From Diaporthe sp. PMI_573 (lineage: Eukaryota; Ascomycota; Sordariomycetes; Diaporthales; Diaporthaceae), in assembly GCA_021399435.1 (NCBI GenBank), contig JAJTUP010000050.1, positions 248,001-312,000 of the forward strand: a stretch of DNA of 64,000 bases, read 5' to 3'. The number at the start of each line of letters is the position of its first letter. Within the stretch, counting starts at the first letter, position 1. This document shows, piece by piece, positions 1-10,705 of this stretch. Both the position numbers and the translations under genes were made by a program. Under the pieces are notes generated by a model. The model saw only the letters and a program-made list of their open reading frames with translations. It did no database searches and was not told the DNA's origin.

Positions 1-508
1 CAATAGAATGAACCATTCGGAGGTCCTTCTCTGAGCCTGATTTATATAGCACCTATAAAACATTAGTTTTAAGCGTTTTCTTGATGAAATAGCATATACC
101 TTCTGATCCTCAAAGAAGGTGAGGATAGCATCCATCAGGGTAAGGCTCTGGGATAACGAAGCCTCACTGCCTTCAACCCATAGTGTACCACTAGCAAATA
201 CAGAGAGAAACCTCTCTGTACGCTTAAGTGTATCCCACTCAACGCCACTGAGTCGAAAGCTATCGCATTCAGGGTGTTTATCAATGAAGTCCTTAATCTC
301 TCGCTCCTTGCGTGTCGTACGCTTGATGGGATGATACCATGAGGACCATCGAGTGTCGTTATCAATCCCTAATGCAATGCCGACAGCCTCGATCCATCGA
401 TCATGATGGATAGAGCTGTTTCGAAGCCATACAGCTATGTTATGAAGCTTCTGGAGCGCAGTAGTAGCACCCCATCCTTCAAAACCTTTATGCTTCGCTT
501 TAACCTTA

Positions 509-2358
509 ACGTCCCCGGCCCGGCTTCCGCCCCCCCCCTGATTCCGCCCCCTTCCCTCACGACCGCCCCCTTCGCCTCGTCGCCGACGACGACGCCACCA
601 CGATAGTTGACCTCGCTTCCGATGGTGCTTCCGACTCTTCTGAAGCGTCGCTTTCTTCTGATACCACCCCCGCTTCAATCTGAGTCCTCCGAATGGCCTC
701 GATATCGGCGAAAAGTTCATTCGGGTCAAGTTGAACCTTCTTCCTTCGGACTACCCTACTGGCTTCAATCTGGGCTTCCAACTCTCGGGCTTTTTGTGAG
801 GACATCGTCAGATCGACGTCTATCTGGTCCCAACTTTTGAGGATTTTCCTGAAGAGGAGTCGTGATGTGGGGCTGAGATTCTTCTGACGGGCATACCGAG
901 CCACCATACCCCTTAGGTCTTGAGATCGCTTAGGGGTCGCAAAAATGGTCCCTTGAGGCCGACAAAAATACTTATTAGTGCAGAAATGGCTGCTGGAGCT
1001 ATTGGTGCCGCCAGATTCCAATGATCTCGCTTCCTTCTCGCGATTATCGGCGATAAAGTGGCTTCCGAGTGCCCTATGCTTAGACACTGGCCAGAGACCA
1101 GTCGCCCGCCAGCCAGAATGTATATTTGCTTCCGTTAAAGTGTCAATTCGAGCCTTGTGATAGCAATAAAGAAACCGTTTCTTTGCCATGACTGTTGACG
1201 AATCGTGCCCTCCCTGGTGATCGAGATGCTTCTTAAATGCGAGCTTTAGAGGGCCGAAGATCGCTACATCGAGTGGTTGCAGCATATGCGAAGTATGGGC
1301 GGGCAAAAAAACGATATATACCTTATTCGAGAAGCATTCCCACATAAACTCAACTGTTGTATGTATATGGTGCCTATCGATTACGAGAAGGCGCCATTCT
1401 GATGGGTCCTCTGGCACTGTTTGAGGAAGGAAGACCTTCCGAAGCCAGTGGATAGCGATAGGTTCCTCCATCCACCCCTTCTTTGTTGCCGTGAACTGCC
1501 AGCCCTCGTGATCTTCGAGGGTAATAGGAAACCACTGCTGCTGAATGCTCAGTCCCTTAAAAATAACGAGTGGGACGAGGAACTTGCCCGTGGCGGAGAT
1601 ATACTCAAGGAAGGAGGTCCACGCTCTCGAATTAAAGTCCTTCTGAAGAAGCTGGCTTCCTTCCGAATAGCCGATCGTGAGCGCCTTCTCGGACTTGCCC
1701 TCCATTAGCCCGCCCTCGTCGGCGTTCCACCGGTTGGCCGGCTTAATTGCCTTCACAATAGGCAACTGCATAAAGTCAAACCACGACCCGACATTCTTTT
1801 TGGTGGCTGCCCTTAGCCGTTTAGCCTCAACTCGCTGGTACTTACGGCTTTGGAGGATAGGGTGACGAAGGAGGAAGGCCCTCAGCCACTTCCTTCCGAG
1901 AGGAGCGACCTCCTTCCCCGACGAGGCCATTCGGGCTGCCAGAGCCCTCGTTTCCCAGCGAGTCAACGCATGGCCCAAGCTGCTTTGGTTGATAAGGAAT
2001 AGGGCCAATCGATCCTCCTGATCATCAGAAAGAGGCCTCTGAGGTTCGTGAGAAACGCGCTGGCTTTGCGCGCCGGCGAGGCGATCGCGAAGTGTGGAAC
2101 GGGGGATATGCCAGGTCCCGCAAGCCTGCTTGACGGGCATTCCATCCCTGCACGCAACAAGGGCGTCATGGATCTCGGCTTCCCCATAGGGCTTCATGAT
2201 GACTAGGTTGATGCTTGGAAGAAGTTTGGTGACCAGAAAAAATTCTCTCGGAAAGATATGGTTGAGTTTATATAGGGTGGGGGCAGACGCGTACACGCGT
2301 GAACGCGGATGTGGGGGGGGCGGAAGCAGGGGGGGGGCGGAAGCCGGGCCGGGGACGT
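509..2358 (-). mobile_element. Fot1/Pogo-like DNA transposon, copy 1
   Basis: An 1,850-bp element bounded by inverted repeats of about 42 bp that begin ACGTCCCCGGCCCGGC. It is flanked by the dinucleotide TA at 507-508 and 2359-2360, the target duplication expected of the Tc1/mariner-Pogo group. The repeats are very GC-rich and contain runs of 8-9 C or G. It sits inside a hAT transposase pseudogene whose reading continues on both sides, so the insertion is later than that hAT. A near-identical second copy in the opposite orientation lies at 12,662-14,512. Confidence 0.93.
557..2197 (-). CDS. Fot1/Pogo-like DDE transposase (open frame, possibly impaired)
   Basis: A 546-aa transposase from ATG 2195-2197, the start chosen because MKPYGEAEIHDAL begins the usual helix-turn-helix; the frame stays open 33 codons upstream. 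Order: psq-type HTH (about residues 1-50), CENP-B/Tc5-type HTH (about 55-130, with LGRKWLRAFLLRHP), then the DDE_1 catalytic domain with the first Asp in NADEGG, the second in VIDRHHIHTT and the third in QPLDVAIFGPLK, and a charged C-terminal tail. It would bind the inverted repeats and perform cut-and-paste transposition in the nucleus. The block around the second Asp is usually DGHxTH; here Gly is replaced by Arg and Thr by Ile. Against copy 2 these are transition differences, so the protein may be partly disabled although no stop is present. Confidence 0.9.
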   Translation of the reverse strand: MKPYGEAEIHDALVACRDGMPVKQACGTWHIPRSTLRDRLAGAQSQRVSHEPQRPLSDDQEDRLALFLINQSSLGHALTRWETRALAARMASSGKEVAPLGRKWLRAFLLRHPILQSRKYQRVEAKRLRAATKKNVGSWFDFMQLPIVKAIKPANRWNADEGGLMEGKSEKALTIGYSEGSQLLQKDFNSRAWTSFLEYISATGKFLVPLVIFKGLSIQQQWFPITLEDHEGWQFTATKKGWMEEPIAIHWLRKVFLPQTVPEDPSEWRLLVIDRHHIHTTVEFMWECFSNKVYIVFLPAHTSHMLQPLDVAIFGPLKLAFKKHLDHQGGHDSSTVMAKKRFLYCYHKARIDTLTEANIHSGWRATGLWPVSKHRALGSHFIADNREKEARSLESGGTNSSSSHFCTNKYFCRPQGTIFATPKRSQDLRGMVARYARQKNLSPTSRLLFRKILKSWDQIDVDLTMSSQKARELEAQIEASRVVRRKKVQLDPNELFADIEAIRRTQIEAGVVSEESDASEESEAPSEARSTIVVASSSATRRRGRS

Positions 2359-2985
2359 TACTCCCTCTTCTCTGGGCTTGTTCATGAGCTCTTATTGAGG
2401 CCGGGTTATCTTCAACGACCGGTACATCAAGATAGGCGGAGAATAACTCGTAAGGGTCGGTGTCTTCCGTCTCTTCAACAGCCGCAAGAGCAGATTTGAG
2501 AGCTTCTTTTGAGGTGGCAAGGAGAAAGGCTTGAAGGGCAAGGTTAAGAATATGATCAAGGCAGCGGATGCGGTGCGTAATTGGATCATAATCAATCTGT
2601 TCGATATAAGTGAATACCCATCTAAAAGCTAAATAGTGTATACAAACCCCAAGTTCAAGTCTTAGAGACCGAGAGAGCTCAATGAGTAGAGTATCATTTG
2701 AAGTGGCGTTATCTCCAGTGTGATAACCGAGTTTAGTTGTTATCCCGAAGGGATTTAAGGGTGCGGAGGATGATGGCCGCCTGGATCTCTCCAGAGTGGC
2801 TAAAGAGCACCTGTGGGAGTGCTAGCATCCCATGTTTGAACTGGTAGTCCTGGGAGATCCACCTAACACAGATGCAGAGATATGCCTTTCGAGCTGGGGA
2901 TGTCCACATATCTGTTGATATATGGATATCCCCAATAGCTTCCTGGATGTTGTTCTGCAGTATTTGACGATATCTCTCGTAGTTG

Positions 2986-3023
2986 AGAACCAGGGTACGA
3001 GTGAAGAACCAGGGTACGAGTGA
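2986..3023. repeat. 19-bp tandem duplication
   Basis: The 19-bp unit AGAACCAGGGTACGAGTGA occurs twice without spacer (2986-3004 and 3005-3023). It lies inside the hAT H transposase reading. Nineteen is not a multiple of three, so it breaks the frame exactly where the conserved reading changes phase. Confidence 0.95.
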
Positions 3024-3822
3024 ATGTTCTTCTGCTAAACTGTGCAAGATCCGAGATGTCTGGATTAGCAGAGAGGAGGAGATCATGGAGTTCTGGCCAC
3101 TCAATAGCATTGAGAGGAAGCCTCCTTCTAGCACAGAGCGCTAGCAACGCCTGGAGATGCCGCGGCCGATCATAAGCCTCTCGGAGGACCAGTTCTCTCG
3201 AAGCCTCATCCTTTTGAAGCAAAAACGAATTCATGAACTGCTGGCCAGGCACTAATTTAGGCTTGGAAGAGGCTTGCCGGTCTTCCATATCCAGCCACCT
3301 CTTCCACAGAGATGGGTGACTGAGACGAAGATGATCCCGGGCTCCTGATGTGTATATCGTACTCCAGCTCTTCTTCTTATTATCCCAACAGGCGATACAG
3401 TAATGTAGGCGTTTATTTGACGACTTCCCACTTCGATCAGATCTCTCCTTTGGCCTGAATTCAGGCTCCGAACCTCTGGCATATCGAAAGAAGGTCCAGA
3501 TTGAAAGTTTCTCGGCGGGAATCGAGGCAATACTCGGAGGAGCACTGCAAGCAACACTGGGCGCCGGCAAGGAGAGGTTCAGCGTGGAGGGCGTTGTAGG
3601 GACGGTAAGGGATAATGAATCCTGTGAGAAAGACATTGTTAGAGATCTAAATAGTAAAAATTGAGTATAAAACAATATCTTGGTGAGGATGCTGGTAGTA
3701 ACAGGCAGGGAAGGAGATGAGAACTATTATTGCGAATTAATTAAGTCTTATTCATCTTATTCGTCAAATTCATTACCTAGCTCGACTATTTTAATTAAAG
3801 AGATATATATCACATTAACGCT

Positions 3823-5043
3823 ATGCCTCCCAAGTCTATCTTTAAAAACTCCAAAGAAGCTGAAAAAACCGCGCGTTATCTAACTAATTACGTTTCCAAG
3901 AATACAGAAATCGTCACCAAGATTGGAAAAAACACCATCAAGTCTATTGAGAGCATTTCAAAAGGTACTACACGCGGGAAGAAGGAAATTGAATACCCAA
4001 AAGAGTGGGCCGACGACAAAAAGACCGCAATTGCCGCTGCCACCAAATTGAAGCAGTATTATAGTACGTTAAATTTCTGGTGACACGAAGATCCAATGAT
4101 TAACGAATGGCAGGTCTCGAGCTGAAACAACAGGAGACCCCACCCCCTGAAGCTCAGAAAGAGGATGAAACCATTGAGAGCGATGTCGAAGAAGATCAGT
4201 CTGGCGAGGAATCAGCTCCGGAGGAGCCTGAAGCCACATCAAATAAGCAGACTCACAAGGGTGGCTCGCAACCAGTCATTGCAATTTCAGTCAATCCCGA
4301 GCTAGGTGCTACGGATCAAGATGAGGCATGGGAATCCGCCAACGATAACGAAAGCCCGACAACGCCGAAGACCAGTAACCAGCCCCACATTCCTCCAGGC
4401 CCTGCAGCTGAGGTCCTCTATCCATACGACCCGATCACAAGGGAAGACGGAGAGGTGAAGGGGGAGATCTACTGCACCACTCATGGCACGATTGCTTTAC
4501 ACCTTCCGCCTCTCCAAGGTGATCGTCGGCGGCTTATATTCCAACCGGTCGGCACAGACGAACTGAAAGAAAAGAAGAGAAAATACAAACAGCATTTAAA
4601 GGATACTGGCAGCAGGGATATCGGCGGAATCAAGGCAACCAGAAAGAAGGACCTTGAGGAATTAAGTAAGTCGTGTTACCAACAAACAATTTGGAGTATT
4701 AATTCTAACAATTGCAGAATTTAAGGAGAGAGATGCAAAACTCATAGATGTGGGCTATGAAGTACCGATCGACGGTATACCAGAATCAGAAATTTGCAAG
4801 GGAAGTGATCCCAATAAGGCACAAACGTTTTGGGACCATGGCAAGGACTCTTGCCCCATTCTCAGGTGTGTTTTACGAGCTCCCAGCAATGAGGAGAACG
4901 AGGAGGATATAAGGATTGTTTGTAAGTCCGAACTTATCAAATATTATAAGAAGGAAGAGGAGGAGTACCGAGAGAAAATCATAGATCTCTTGACCGAAGC
5001 AGGGATGCCTATCCCGAGGAAGGCCTCAGGAGAGCTGCTATAG
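3823..5043 (+). CDS. Hypothetical charged protein, three exons (372 aa)
   Basis: Exons 3823-4063, 4114-4665 and 4718-5043 (stop TAG) join in frame to give 372 codons. The introns are 50 and 52 nt, with donors GTACGT and GTAAGT, branch sequences ATTAAC and TCTAAC, and CAG acceptors. The first 80 residues are basic and helix-prone. Residues about 85-150 are acidic and proline/serine-rich, probably disordered. The C-terminal 200 residues are more ordered and charged, with CTTHGTIALHLPP, FWDHGKDSCPI and a Glu/Lys helix near the end. There is no signal peptide, membrane helix or motif I recognise. Intact splicing amid decayed transposons suggests a live gene, or cargo of an unrecognised element. 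Upstream is an AT-rich leader; downstream is degenerate coding sequence. Function unknown. Confidence 0.72.
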
Positions 5044-5890
5044 TGGGATTAAACGGGTGTGAGGTGGATCTGTTTACACGAAAAGGATGATGTTCAACAC
5101 ATCAGTCAAGGTGTGGTAAATAATCGAAATTGGCATAGTTATAGAAATTTTGAGCTTCCCGATGCATTTTGAAGTGGGAAACTATGAGAATAATGCAGCA
5201 CAGGATCATAAGTAAAACTTGCCAAAGAGTGGCACTGATGTGTCAACAGGATAGGCAGCTGTCCTACTAATAAAGGAATATATACAGTACTAAGAAGAAG
5301 TGGCAGAAGCCTGTGGGATCGACGGTAGCGGAAGTAGAGGAGGAAGCCGAAGATGCCAAAGAGGAGGACCCAGACGAAGCCACACTTAATGCGCCAGCGA
5401 GAGGTAAGGCCACAATACCTTCAAGGTCCCAGATGATGTCCTCTACACCCGATAAGCCCTATTTGACCTTCTTAAGTTTATAGAATACTCTATAGATCGT
5501 GAGGTCTATGAGACGGCTTGGCAGCGCCTCTAGGAGAAGTTTTTAGACTAGACGGCCATCCTTATCTTAATCTTGCCTTCAAGGCACCATAGGCTGCAGG
5601 CAACCAGCATGAGAATCCGAAAACTAGGTTTTAAGCGAAGCAGTTCAGTGCCAACTTCGCAGGTGATGATACAGACGTTGTCCCCGGGAAAGAGGTCAAA
5701 ACAGCGGCTTCTATTGGTCACTCGACGGAATACAGTGGGAAAAACAGTCGGAAAAGAAAGGCTAAATGATACTTGACAATAAGGCTAAGGATGCCGAGAT
5801 CAAGCGGTTGAAGGCCGAGGTTCTATTGAGTTCTATATTTGGTGGCATAATAGTATTCAGTATCGGAAACATACCCTATAGCTGGTCATG
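5044..5890. other. Degenerate coding relics, no intact gene
   Basis: On the plus strand a broken acidic reading is seen near 5,290-5,490 (AEVEEEAEDAKEEDPDEATL, then stop). Another relic lies near 5,610-5,750 (AKQFSANFAGDDTDVVPG, ending in a basic tail). Both have in-frame stops. They look like remnants of a mobile-element protein, but the family cannot be named. Confidence 0.35.
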
Positions 5891-5928
5891 TCGGGGGTTT
5901 ATGGCACCCGAGAGAGGTTGTCCAGTAC

Positions 5929-6981
5929 TTAAGGGGTCGAACTCTCCGCGAGACATTTCATCAGCACCATCACATTCTCACCTGTGTCGAGGACATAACT
6001 GTGGCCTCTTTCCTCCAGTATCTCAAAGGGGCCTACGAACTGCGAGTCGAGGCGGGTGGTTGGAGCTTGTGTCGAGAATCCCTTCTTCCGCAGGAAGACC
6101 TTGTCGTGAACCTTAAAGTTCACTGGGCGACGTTTCTTGTTTGCCTGGGCCTTCTGTTTCTCCTGCGTGTCAGCGGCGGCACGGCGTGCGAGTTCCTGCA
6201 CTTCCTTGATCTGTCTGACTAGCTCGAGGGCCTTCTCAGCCGGTCCTGCTGTTGCATCTGCTATGCTCAGATCTAAGGACAGCGGGTTTCGTATGTCCTT
6301 GCCTAGCATGGCCTTCAGTGGTGACATGTCGATTGCAGAGTGCCACGACGAGTTGTGCGCGAAATCAAGGGCTGGCAGGTGCACACTCCAGTCGTCTTGA
6401 TACTTGTCGATATAGAACCGTAGCCGCTGGTCCAGCTCCTGGTTTGTGTGCTCGATCGCACCTTGAGTCTGGGGGTGGTAGGTGCTCCCGTGCCGATGCT
6501 TTGTTCCCGTCAGCTCGTTCAGCTTTGCGAGAAAGGCTTAGACAAAAGGTCCGGCATTATCACTGATCCAGGTTGTCGGCAATCCTAGGAAACGGTACAG
6601 ATAGCGATAGTATCTCGTGGCCAGTGTCTCCGCTGTATCGGTCTTCTTCCCCGGAAGTGTGGCCAGGAGTCTGCTTAGCTTGCACACAAAACCCCATACG
6701 TAGTCGTACCCAAATCGGTCCTTGGGCATTGTCTTGCCGTCAACGACAACATATTCCCAGACTTCTCCCGGTACTGGCAGTGGGTGAAGTAGCCCTGGTG
6801 TCTTGTCTCGAGGGATCTTGTTCCGCCGGCACTCGTGGCAGTTGCGGATATACTTGCGTACCGATTGCTTTAGCTGTGGCCAGTAGTATTCTCGCTCCAG
6901 CATCTTAATAACCTTGTTCTGGCCTGGGTGCGCGAAGATCTTCGGGACATTAAGAACGCATTTGGACCGTACTGCTAACAT
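5929..6981 (-). pseudogene. Ty3/Gypsy retrotransposon integrase fragment
   Basis: The minus strand encodes the 3' part of a Gypsy pol gene. From 6,981 downward: a zinc-binding remnant with HPGQNKVIKMLEREYYWPQ and C-x2-C (CHEC), the integrase core with VVVDGKTM and ISDNAGPF, a TYHPQTQG block near 6,470, and a GPF/Y-type C-terminus (FVGPFEILEERGHSYVL) near 6,000. An in-frame stop occurs just after ISDNAGPFV (about 6,539), and the first zinc-ligand His region is lost. Reverse transcriptase, RNase H and LTRs are absent here. It is a truncated, dead element. Confidence 0.88.
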
Positions 6982-6984
6982 AAA

Positions 6985-7033
6985 CCCTACAGGCCACTAC
7001 TGGACCCTACGAAGGTTTGGTGTGATCATTACA
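6985..7033 (+). repeat. LTR/primer-site-like motif, copy 1
   Basis: A 49-bp block running from CCCTACAGG through GGTTTGGTGTGATCATTACA. It recurs with a few changes at 39,576-39,625, where it follows a promoter-like sequence. The shared 3' half suggests the 3' edge of an LTR plus primer-binding region of one retrotransposon family. The assignment is by inference only. Confidence 0.4.
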
Positions 7034-7089
7034 ACGAACTATCATAAATAACTATAAATATATCAATACAGTAATACAAGTTAAACCTG

Positions 7090-7641
7090 ATGTACAGTAT
7101 ACGGTATCAAATACAACCATTGAATTTCATCGGAATCCTGGTACTGCAGATCACAAAATCATTATTACATTTCTCCGTCTCGAGCTGCTCAATCGACATA
7201 GATAGTTCCGAACAGTCATATGACTTGGCTCCACTTCTGCAAAATGATCCCTTGTGGACGGAGAACTATGATTCAGATATGACAAACCTCTGGGATGCTC
7301 AACAGCTGCCCATATGCAATGAATTACAGTAAGCCGTGGAACTTGCTCCTGGCCAATAAGCAGAATCTAACATACTGTCAAGTCCTTCTTATGGCGCTGA
7401 GGTAGCAAGCCTACGTCAGTTCGAGCAATCGCTTGAAAATATTGAAAGTTATACCGGTATGAGAAGGGCATCCCAAAAAATAGACCGGTTAACCGAGAAG
7501 ATGGATCAAATTGAACAGATTATCCAGTCTGTAAAGGGCGGAATGGGCGCTTTTACAAAATCTCTTGCAGAGCTCTTACGACCTTTCTATAATTGCACGT
7601 TAGATAAAGTAGAAGGTATTGAGAGATTGAAAGAAGTCTAA
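7090..7641 (+). CDS. Small coiled-coil protein, two exons (165 aa)
   Basis: Exon 1 (7090-7328) and exon 2 (7383-7641) join in frame across a 54-nt intron with donor GTAAGC, branch TCTAAC and a CAAG acceptor. The product is 165 aa. The first 35 residues are fairly hydrophobic (NFIGILVLQITKSLLHF) but are not a convincing signal peptide. Residues about 85-150 form an amphipathic helical stretch (RASQKIDRLTEKMDQIEQII) of coiled-coil character. There is no recognisable domain. The ATG at 7090 is the first available; an additional upstream exon cannot be excluded. Function unknown. Confidence 0.5.
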
Positions 7642-8081
7642 AAATATTTAGAGCCGGCAGATGATTGTCATATGGTGTAGTCGTTGTAAACAGCTATAGG
7701 CAGATCGTGGGTCTTGATGTTTTATAGACAACTGCGGCAACAAGTGTATTATTATATGTGCGTGCAACGGAAATTGACATGCCTGGCCCATAGAATTAGC
7801 ATAATCATAAGCGTAGGAGCCTTTATGTACTCTGCTGCAACCCTTTTGTCAATACTATCAATTTTTCGGTGATCTACTTTTGATCTGCAATACTCTGATA
7901 GCGGTCGTATTTGAAGTCTGTGCTATTCTAAGCTATGATTTCTGCTACTGAGGCCGGTTTGTTGAGGATGCATTTCGCTGACACTCTGCGAAGTTCGTTG
8001 TAGCCATTTCGAGATGTAGCAAGCTTTTCCATGAGCCTTGTGCTCCCCTTGCACGGAGAACAGCTGCCAGTCGAGTTGCCC
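7642..8081. other. Intergenic, nothing recognised
   Basis: AT-rich spacer between the small coiled-coil gene and the 3' end of the membrane-protein gene. No conserved reading or repeat was seen. Confidence 0.5.
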
Positions 8082-9164
8082 TCACGCGCAATGCTTAACG
8101 CTGTGCGCGCCGCCGTGCGATTGGGTGTCATGCTCCAGGCGTTGTGAGAAGATGTTGAATGTCTCTGCAGCTGCAGGTGAACGAGGTCCGACCTCCGCCG
8201 TTGGAAGGTGCTGAAGGACGACGTCGGTCCGAAAACTGCCGTCAAATATATGGTCCATAGTGGTCGTCCTCGAAGCTCTCCCATCAGCTTCTGGAGGGCA
8301 CTGCCTTGTCTGGTTCACGAGTGTCCTGTTGGTCGATAGACCGCCTTGGGCATGGAAGTCGGCGTAGTCTCTTGCTAAATTGTGTTCCGAGACGAGAGTC
8401 ATATGTGGCATCTGAGTGAACGTAACTAGCTCATTCAGAATGATAAACTCAATCTTGAGCTTGACGCTATAGACAACCGGCTTGTATGTTGTCTGGATCT
8501 GGAAGCTATCGGTGTACTCTGTTGCTATGAGGCTGCTGTCGAGAAAAACGACGACGATGAAGAGGATGAGCAGGTGGCGTATGATTTGCCGTCCCAGGGC
8601 CCCTTTGATGTCTAGGATAGGCTTTAGGTTATGAAATGCCTCCCATATATAGAGACCTGAAATGATGGATTCTTGAAGAGAGAAACCGGCGAGCTGGATC
8701 TTCTCGTATATAATGAAGGCGTTGATAAGAGGCACAGGGAGGCTTGAATTACTGCAGAGAAAGAGCACCGACACTGGAATGTGTAGCATACAGAAATTGG
8801 CCATGATCATGATCAAAACACACCTGATCTTCCTCGAGTCGGACACGACCAGATGCAAACGCGAGTACATCACAACAGATTGCCCCGTAACCATAGCCCA
8901 CCAACCGATAACCGTGAGAACACACATTAGGAAATTTGGGGCTACAGCGAAGAAGCGTAATAGTACGGCGACAGAGTGGACTGGTATTCCTGTCGAGGCA
9001 ACCAGTAGACTCCAGAAGTAGAGCGTCCTCCTTCGCTTGAACGAATGGAAGATCGAAATAAGGATCTCGGCCGTGTTGTACATTGCGACGGCGAAGAAGC
9101 CCGAAATGACCATAGCTACCGGCAAAGAGACCGAAATAGGTCCCGTCTCCCCAGCCATATCCAC
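8082..9164 (-). CDS. Seven-helix fungal integral membrane protein (DUF7703-like)
   Basis: A 360-aa single-exon frame from ATG 9162-9164. Hydrophobic segments alternate with short loops over residues about 12-250: VSLPVAMVISGFFAVAMY, LYFWSLLVASTGIPVHSVAV, FLMCVLTVIGWWAMVTGQSV, then further helices around RCVLIMIMANF, ESIISGLYIW and LLILFIVVVFLDSSLIA. The order and the motifs GWWAMVTGQSVV, YSRLHLV and TTYKPVVYSVKLKIEF resemble the fungal DUF7703 family, a plasma-membrane protein group of unknown role related in topology to Pth11-type receptors. The last 110 residues are polar and probably cytosolic. The start is supported by a short polar N-terminus before helix 1. The family name is from memory of its motifs; the function is unknown. 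Confidence 0.8.
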   Translation of the reverse strand: MDMAGETGPISVSLPVAMVISGFFAVAMYNTAEILISIFHSFKRRRTLYFWSLLVASTGIPVHSVAVLLRFFAVAPNFLMCVLTVIGWWAMVTGQSVVMYSRLHLVVSDSRKIRCVLIMIMANFCMLHIPVSVLFLCSNSSLPVPLINAFIIYEKIQLAGFSLQESIISGLYIWEAFHNLKPILDIKGALGRQIIRHLLILFIVVVFLDSSLIATEYTDSFQIQTTYKPVVYSVKLKIEFIILNELVTFTQMPHMTLVSEHNLARDYADFHAQGGLSTNRTLVNQTRQCPPEADGRASRTTTMDHIFDGSFRTDVVLQHLPTAEVGPRSPAAAETFNIFSQRLEHDTQSHGGAHSVKHCA

Positions 9165-10705
9165 AGCCGTCTGTTCTCATGCAGATAGGCTCTGTGAGGC
9201 AACCAGTGATCGTGAGTGTGGGAGCGAAGCGGCTCAAGGAAATTGGAAAGTGGCATCCAAAGGTGATGATGATGAGCAGAGAATCGATCGCGAAGAAAGG
9301 AAAGAAGGGGAGGAAAGAATTTGAATGAGGCAGACTTCACCTGAAAAGAATGCAAGCGCCGATAGCATACGGTCTCAGGAGAACCATGCCGATCCATGTC
9401 GAAGGCTCAATTTAAGTTGGTGGCTTCCTATCTTCGCACAACGGGTATTGTGGCTTTGGGCCCTACATAGCCACCGCGGATCGCATTTTTGCATCCCCGA
9501 GTGCACTAGTTCGAAAATGAGGAAGCAATATCACCCCACATTTATACTGTGTGCACACAATCCTTTTAGGCCGTGCTTGAGGCCTTGTACAAGTAAAGGG
9601 TTGAAAATTGTGCTCCGTCGAAAGGGGTTGAGATAACTGGCTGTCGACACTCTCAGTATTGATTCACGAGCCAAGACGGTCTACCTTGAGCGCATCGAAA
9701 CCTATGGCCGCGGAGTCAACAGTTGCAATGAAACTCGAGTTATAGCGCTTCCCAAATTCGTGGATTCGGAACAGATGAATATCGACTGCATGTTCGGCCG
9801 ACAGCGCAAGGAGGTTTACGCAGACAAGCCATAAGCTTTCGTAGGGCGTGCAGGAGATATGTCTTGCGGGCGAACGATGCCAGGAAACCAGTACTAAGGC
9901 TGACCTTGTCATTTGGCAAACCTCCCCACCAATTGGAACTTCTACGGCAAACGCCGCCCGGATTCCCCGGGTGTTAGGAATGCAACGCGTCTCAATCACA
10001 CTAACCCTAAAGCTACACAGAGGTAGCAAACGCCGTGTCCTAACATTACAGCTGCAAGATACCGTGTGATCATACTGTACCAGTAAGGGCCATGGGCGCG
10101 TTCGACACCAAACGCCACCAAGAGGCCCGTTCAGGGGCTGAATGCCACACCAAAGCGAGTAGTTCAACAGCATCATTCCGTGACTGGTCGTAGGATACGG
10201 TCAATGTTAGTCAGCAGAGGCCTTCTCCGGGGACTCAACGCCACACAAAAGTGAGCGGTTTCACCAGTGTCGTTCCCGTGCATTAGGCTACCTTGTCGCT
10301 AGGGCGCCGGGATAATGCAACTACTGCCGTAAACGAGAAGCTCCTCCACCACAACGGCTGATTGTGTGGCACCTCGGGACTCCAAGGAACCTTGTGCAAC
10401 TGGTTCAGCCGCGCAGTAAAGCAAAGCTGCAGGGTACTCCATCCGGAAGGGATTTGCGCTTTGGAAAGCAGAACAATGCCCAACAATTGCGGGCTGTTGT
10501 ACAGGACTTCAGTGCTTTGATCGGGCAGGAGGAGGAACGAGCGACGGCGGAGGGTTATAAAGAGGATGAGTACGGAAGCCTTGCAAGGGGATTGGAGTCC
10601 TGTCTTTCTCCCCGGCTCCAAGTTTCTCTGCAGATACAAGATTTGCGTGTGCCAAGTTTCTAGACTTTTAATGCCACTTCCCTCCCCGAATCGAGTCACC
10701 GAAAC
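9165..10705. other. Intergenic region upstream of two divergent membrane-protein genes
   Basis: No convincing gene. The sequence separates the minus-strand DUF7703-like gene and the plus-strand Pth11-like gene. It holds a diverged tandem duplication (10,119-10,280) and a TATA-like GGTTATAAAGAG near 10,553, about 150 bp before the Pth11-like start. Open frames here (for example minus-strand 9664-10176) show no conserved composition. Confidence 0.45.
10119..10280. repeat. Diverged tandem duplication, unit about 65 bp
   Basis: Units at about 10,119-10,182 and 10,215-10,280 share AGAGGCC, GGGG, a GCCACACxAAAG core and a CATTCCGTG/GTTCCCGTG end, with many substitutions. No coding role was seen. 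Confidence 0.45.

Larger units (their letters stand above)
1..3636 (-). pseudogene. hAT transposase (family H), frameshifted and split by a Fot-like element
   Basis: A decayed BED-finger hAT transposase reads on the minus strand from ATG 3634-3636. The N-terminal part has a C-x2-C (CIAC) and H-x4-H (HLRLSH) BED finger near 3,290-3,410. It is followed by the catalytic-core block with STDMWTSPARK near 2,890 and the RIRCLDHILNLALQ block near 2,550. The reading resumes beyond the nested element with DNDTRWSSWY near 340 and a conserved helix block down to position 1, so the gene continues off the window. A 19-bp tandem duplication at 2986-3023 shifts the frame, and the Fot-like element at 509-2358 interrupts the coding region with TA on both sides. 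Stops are also present near 2,730. It is inactive. Calling it hAT rests on motif order and the BED finger; the terminal repeats are not visible. Confidence 0.8.

Noticed and set aside
9664..10176. 170-codon minus-strand frame between the two membrane-protein genes
   Set aside because: Composition is not coding-like and it overlaps the diverged tandem duplication; no recognisable family.
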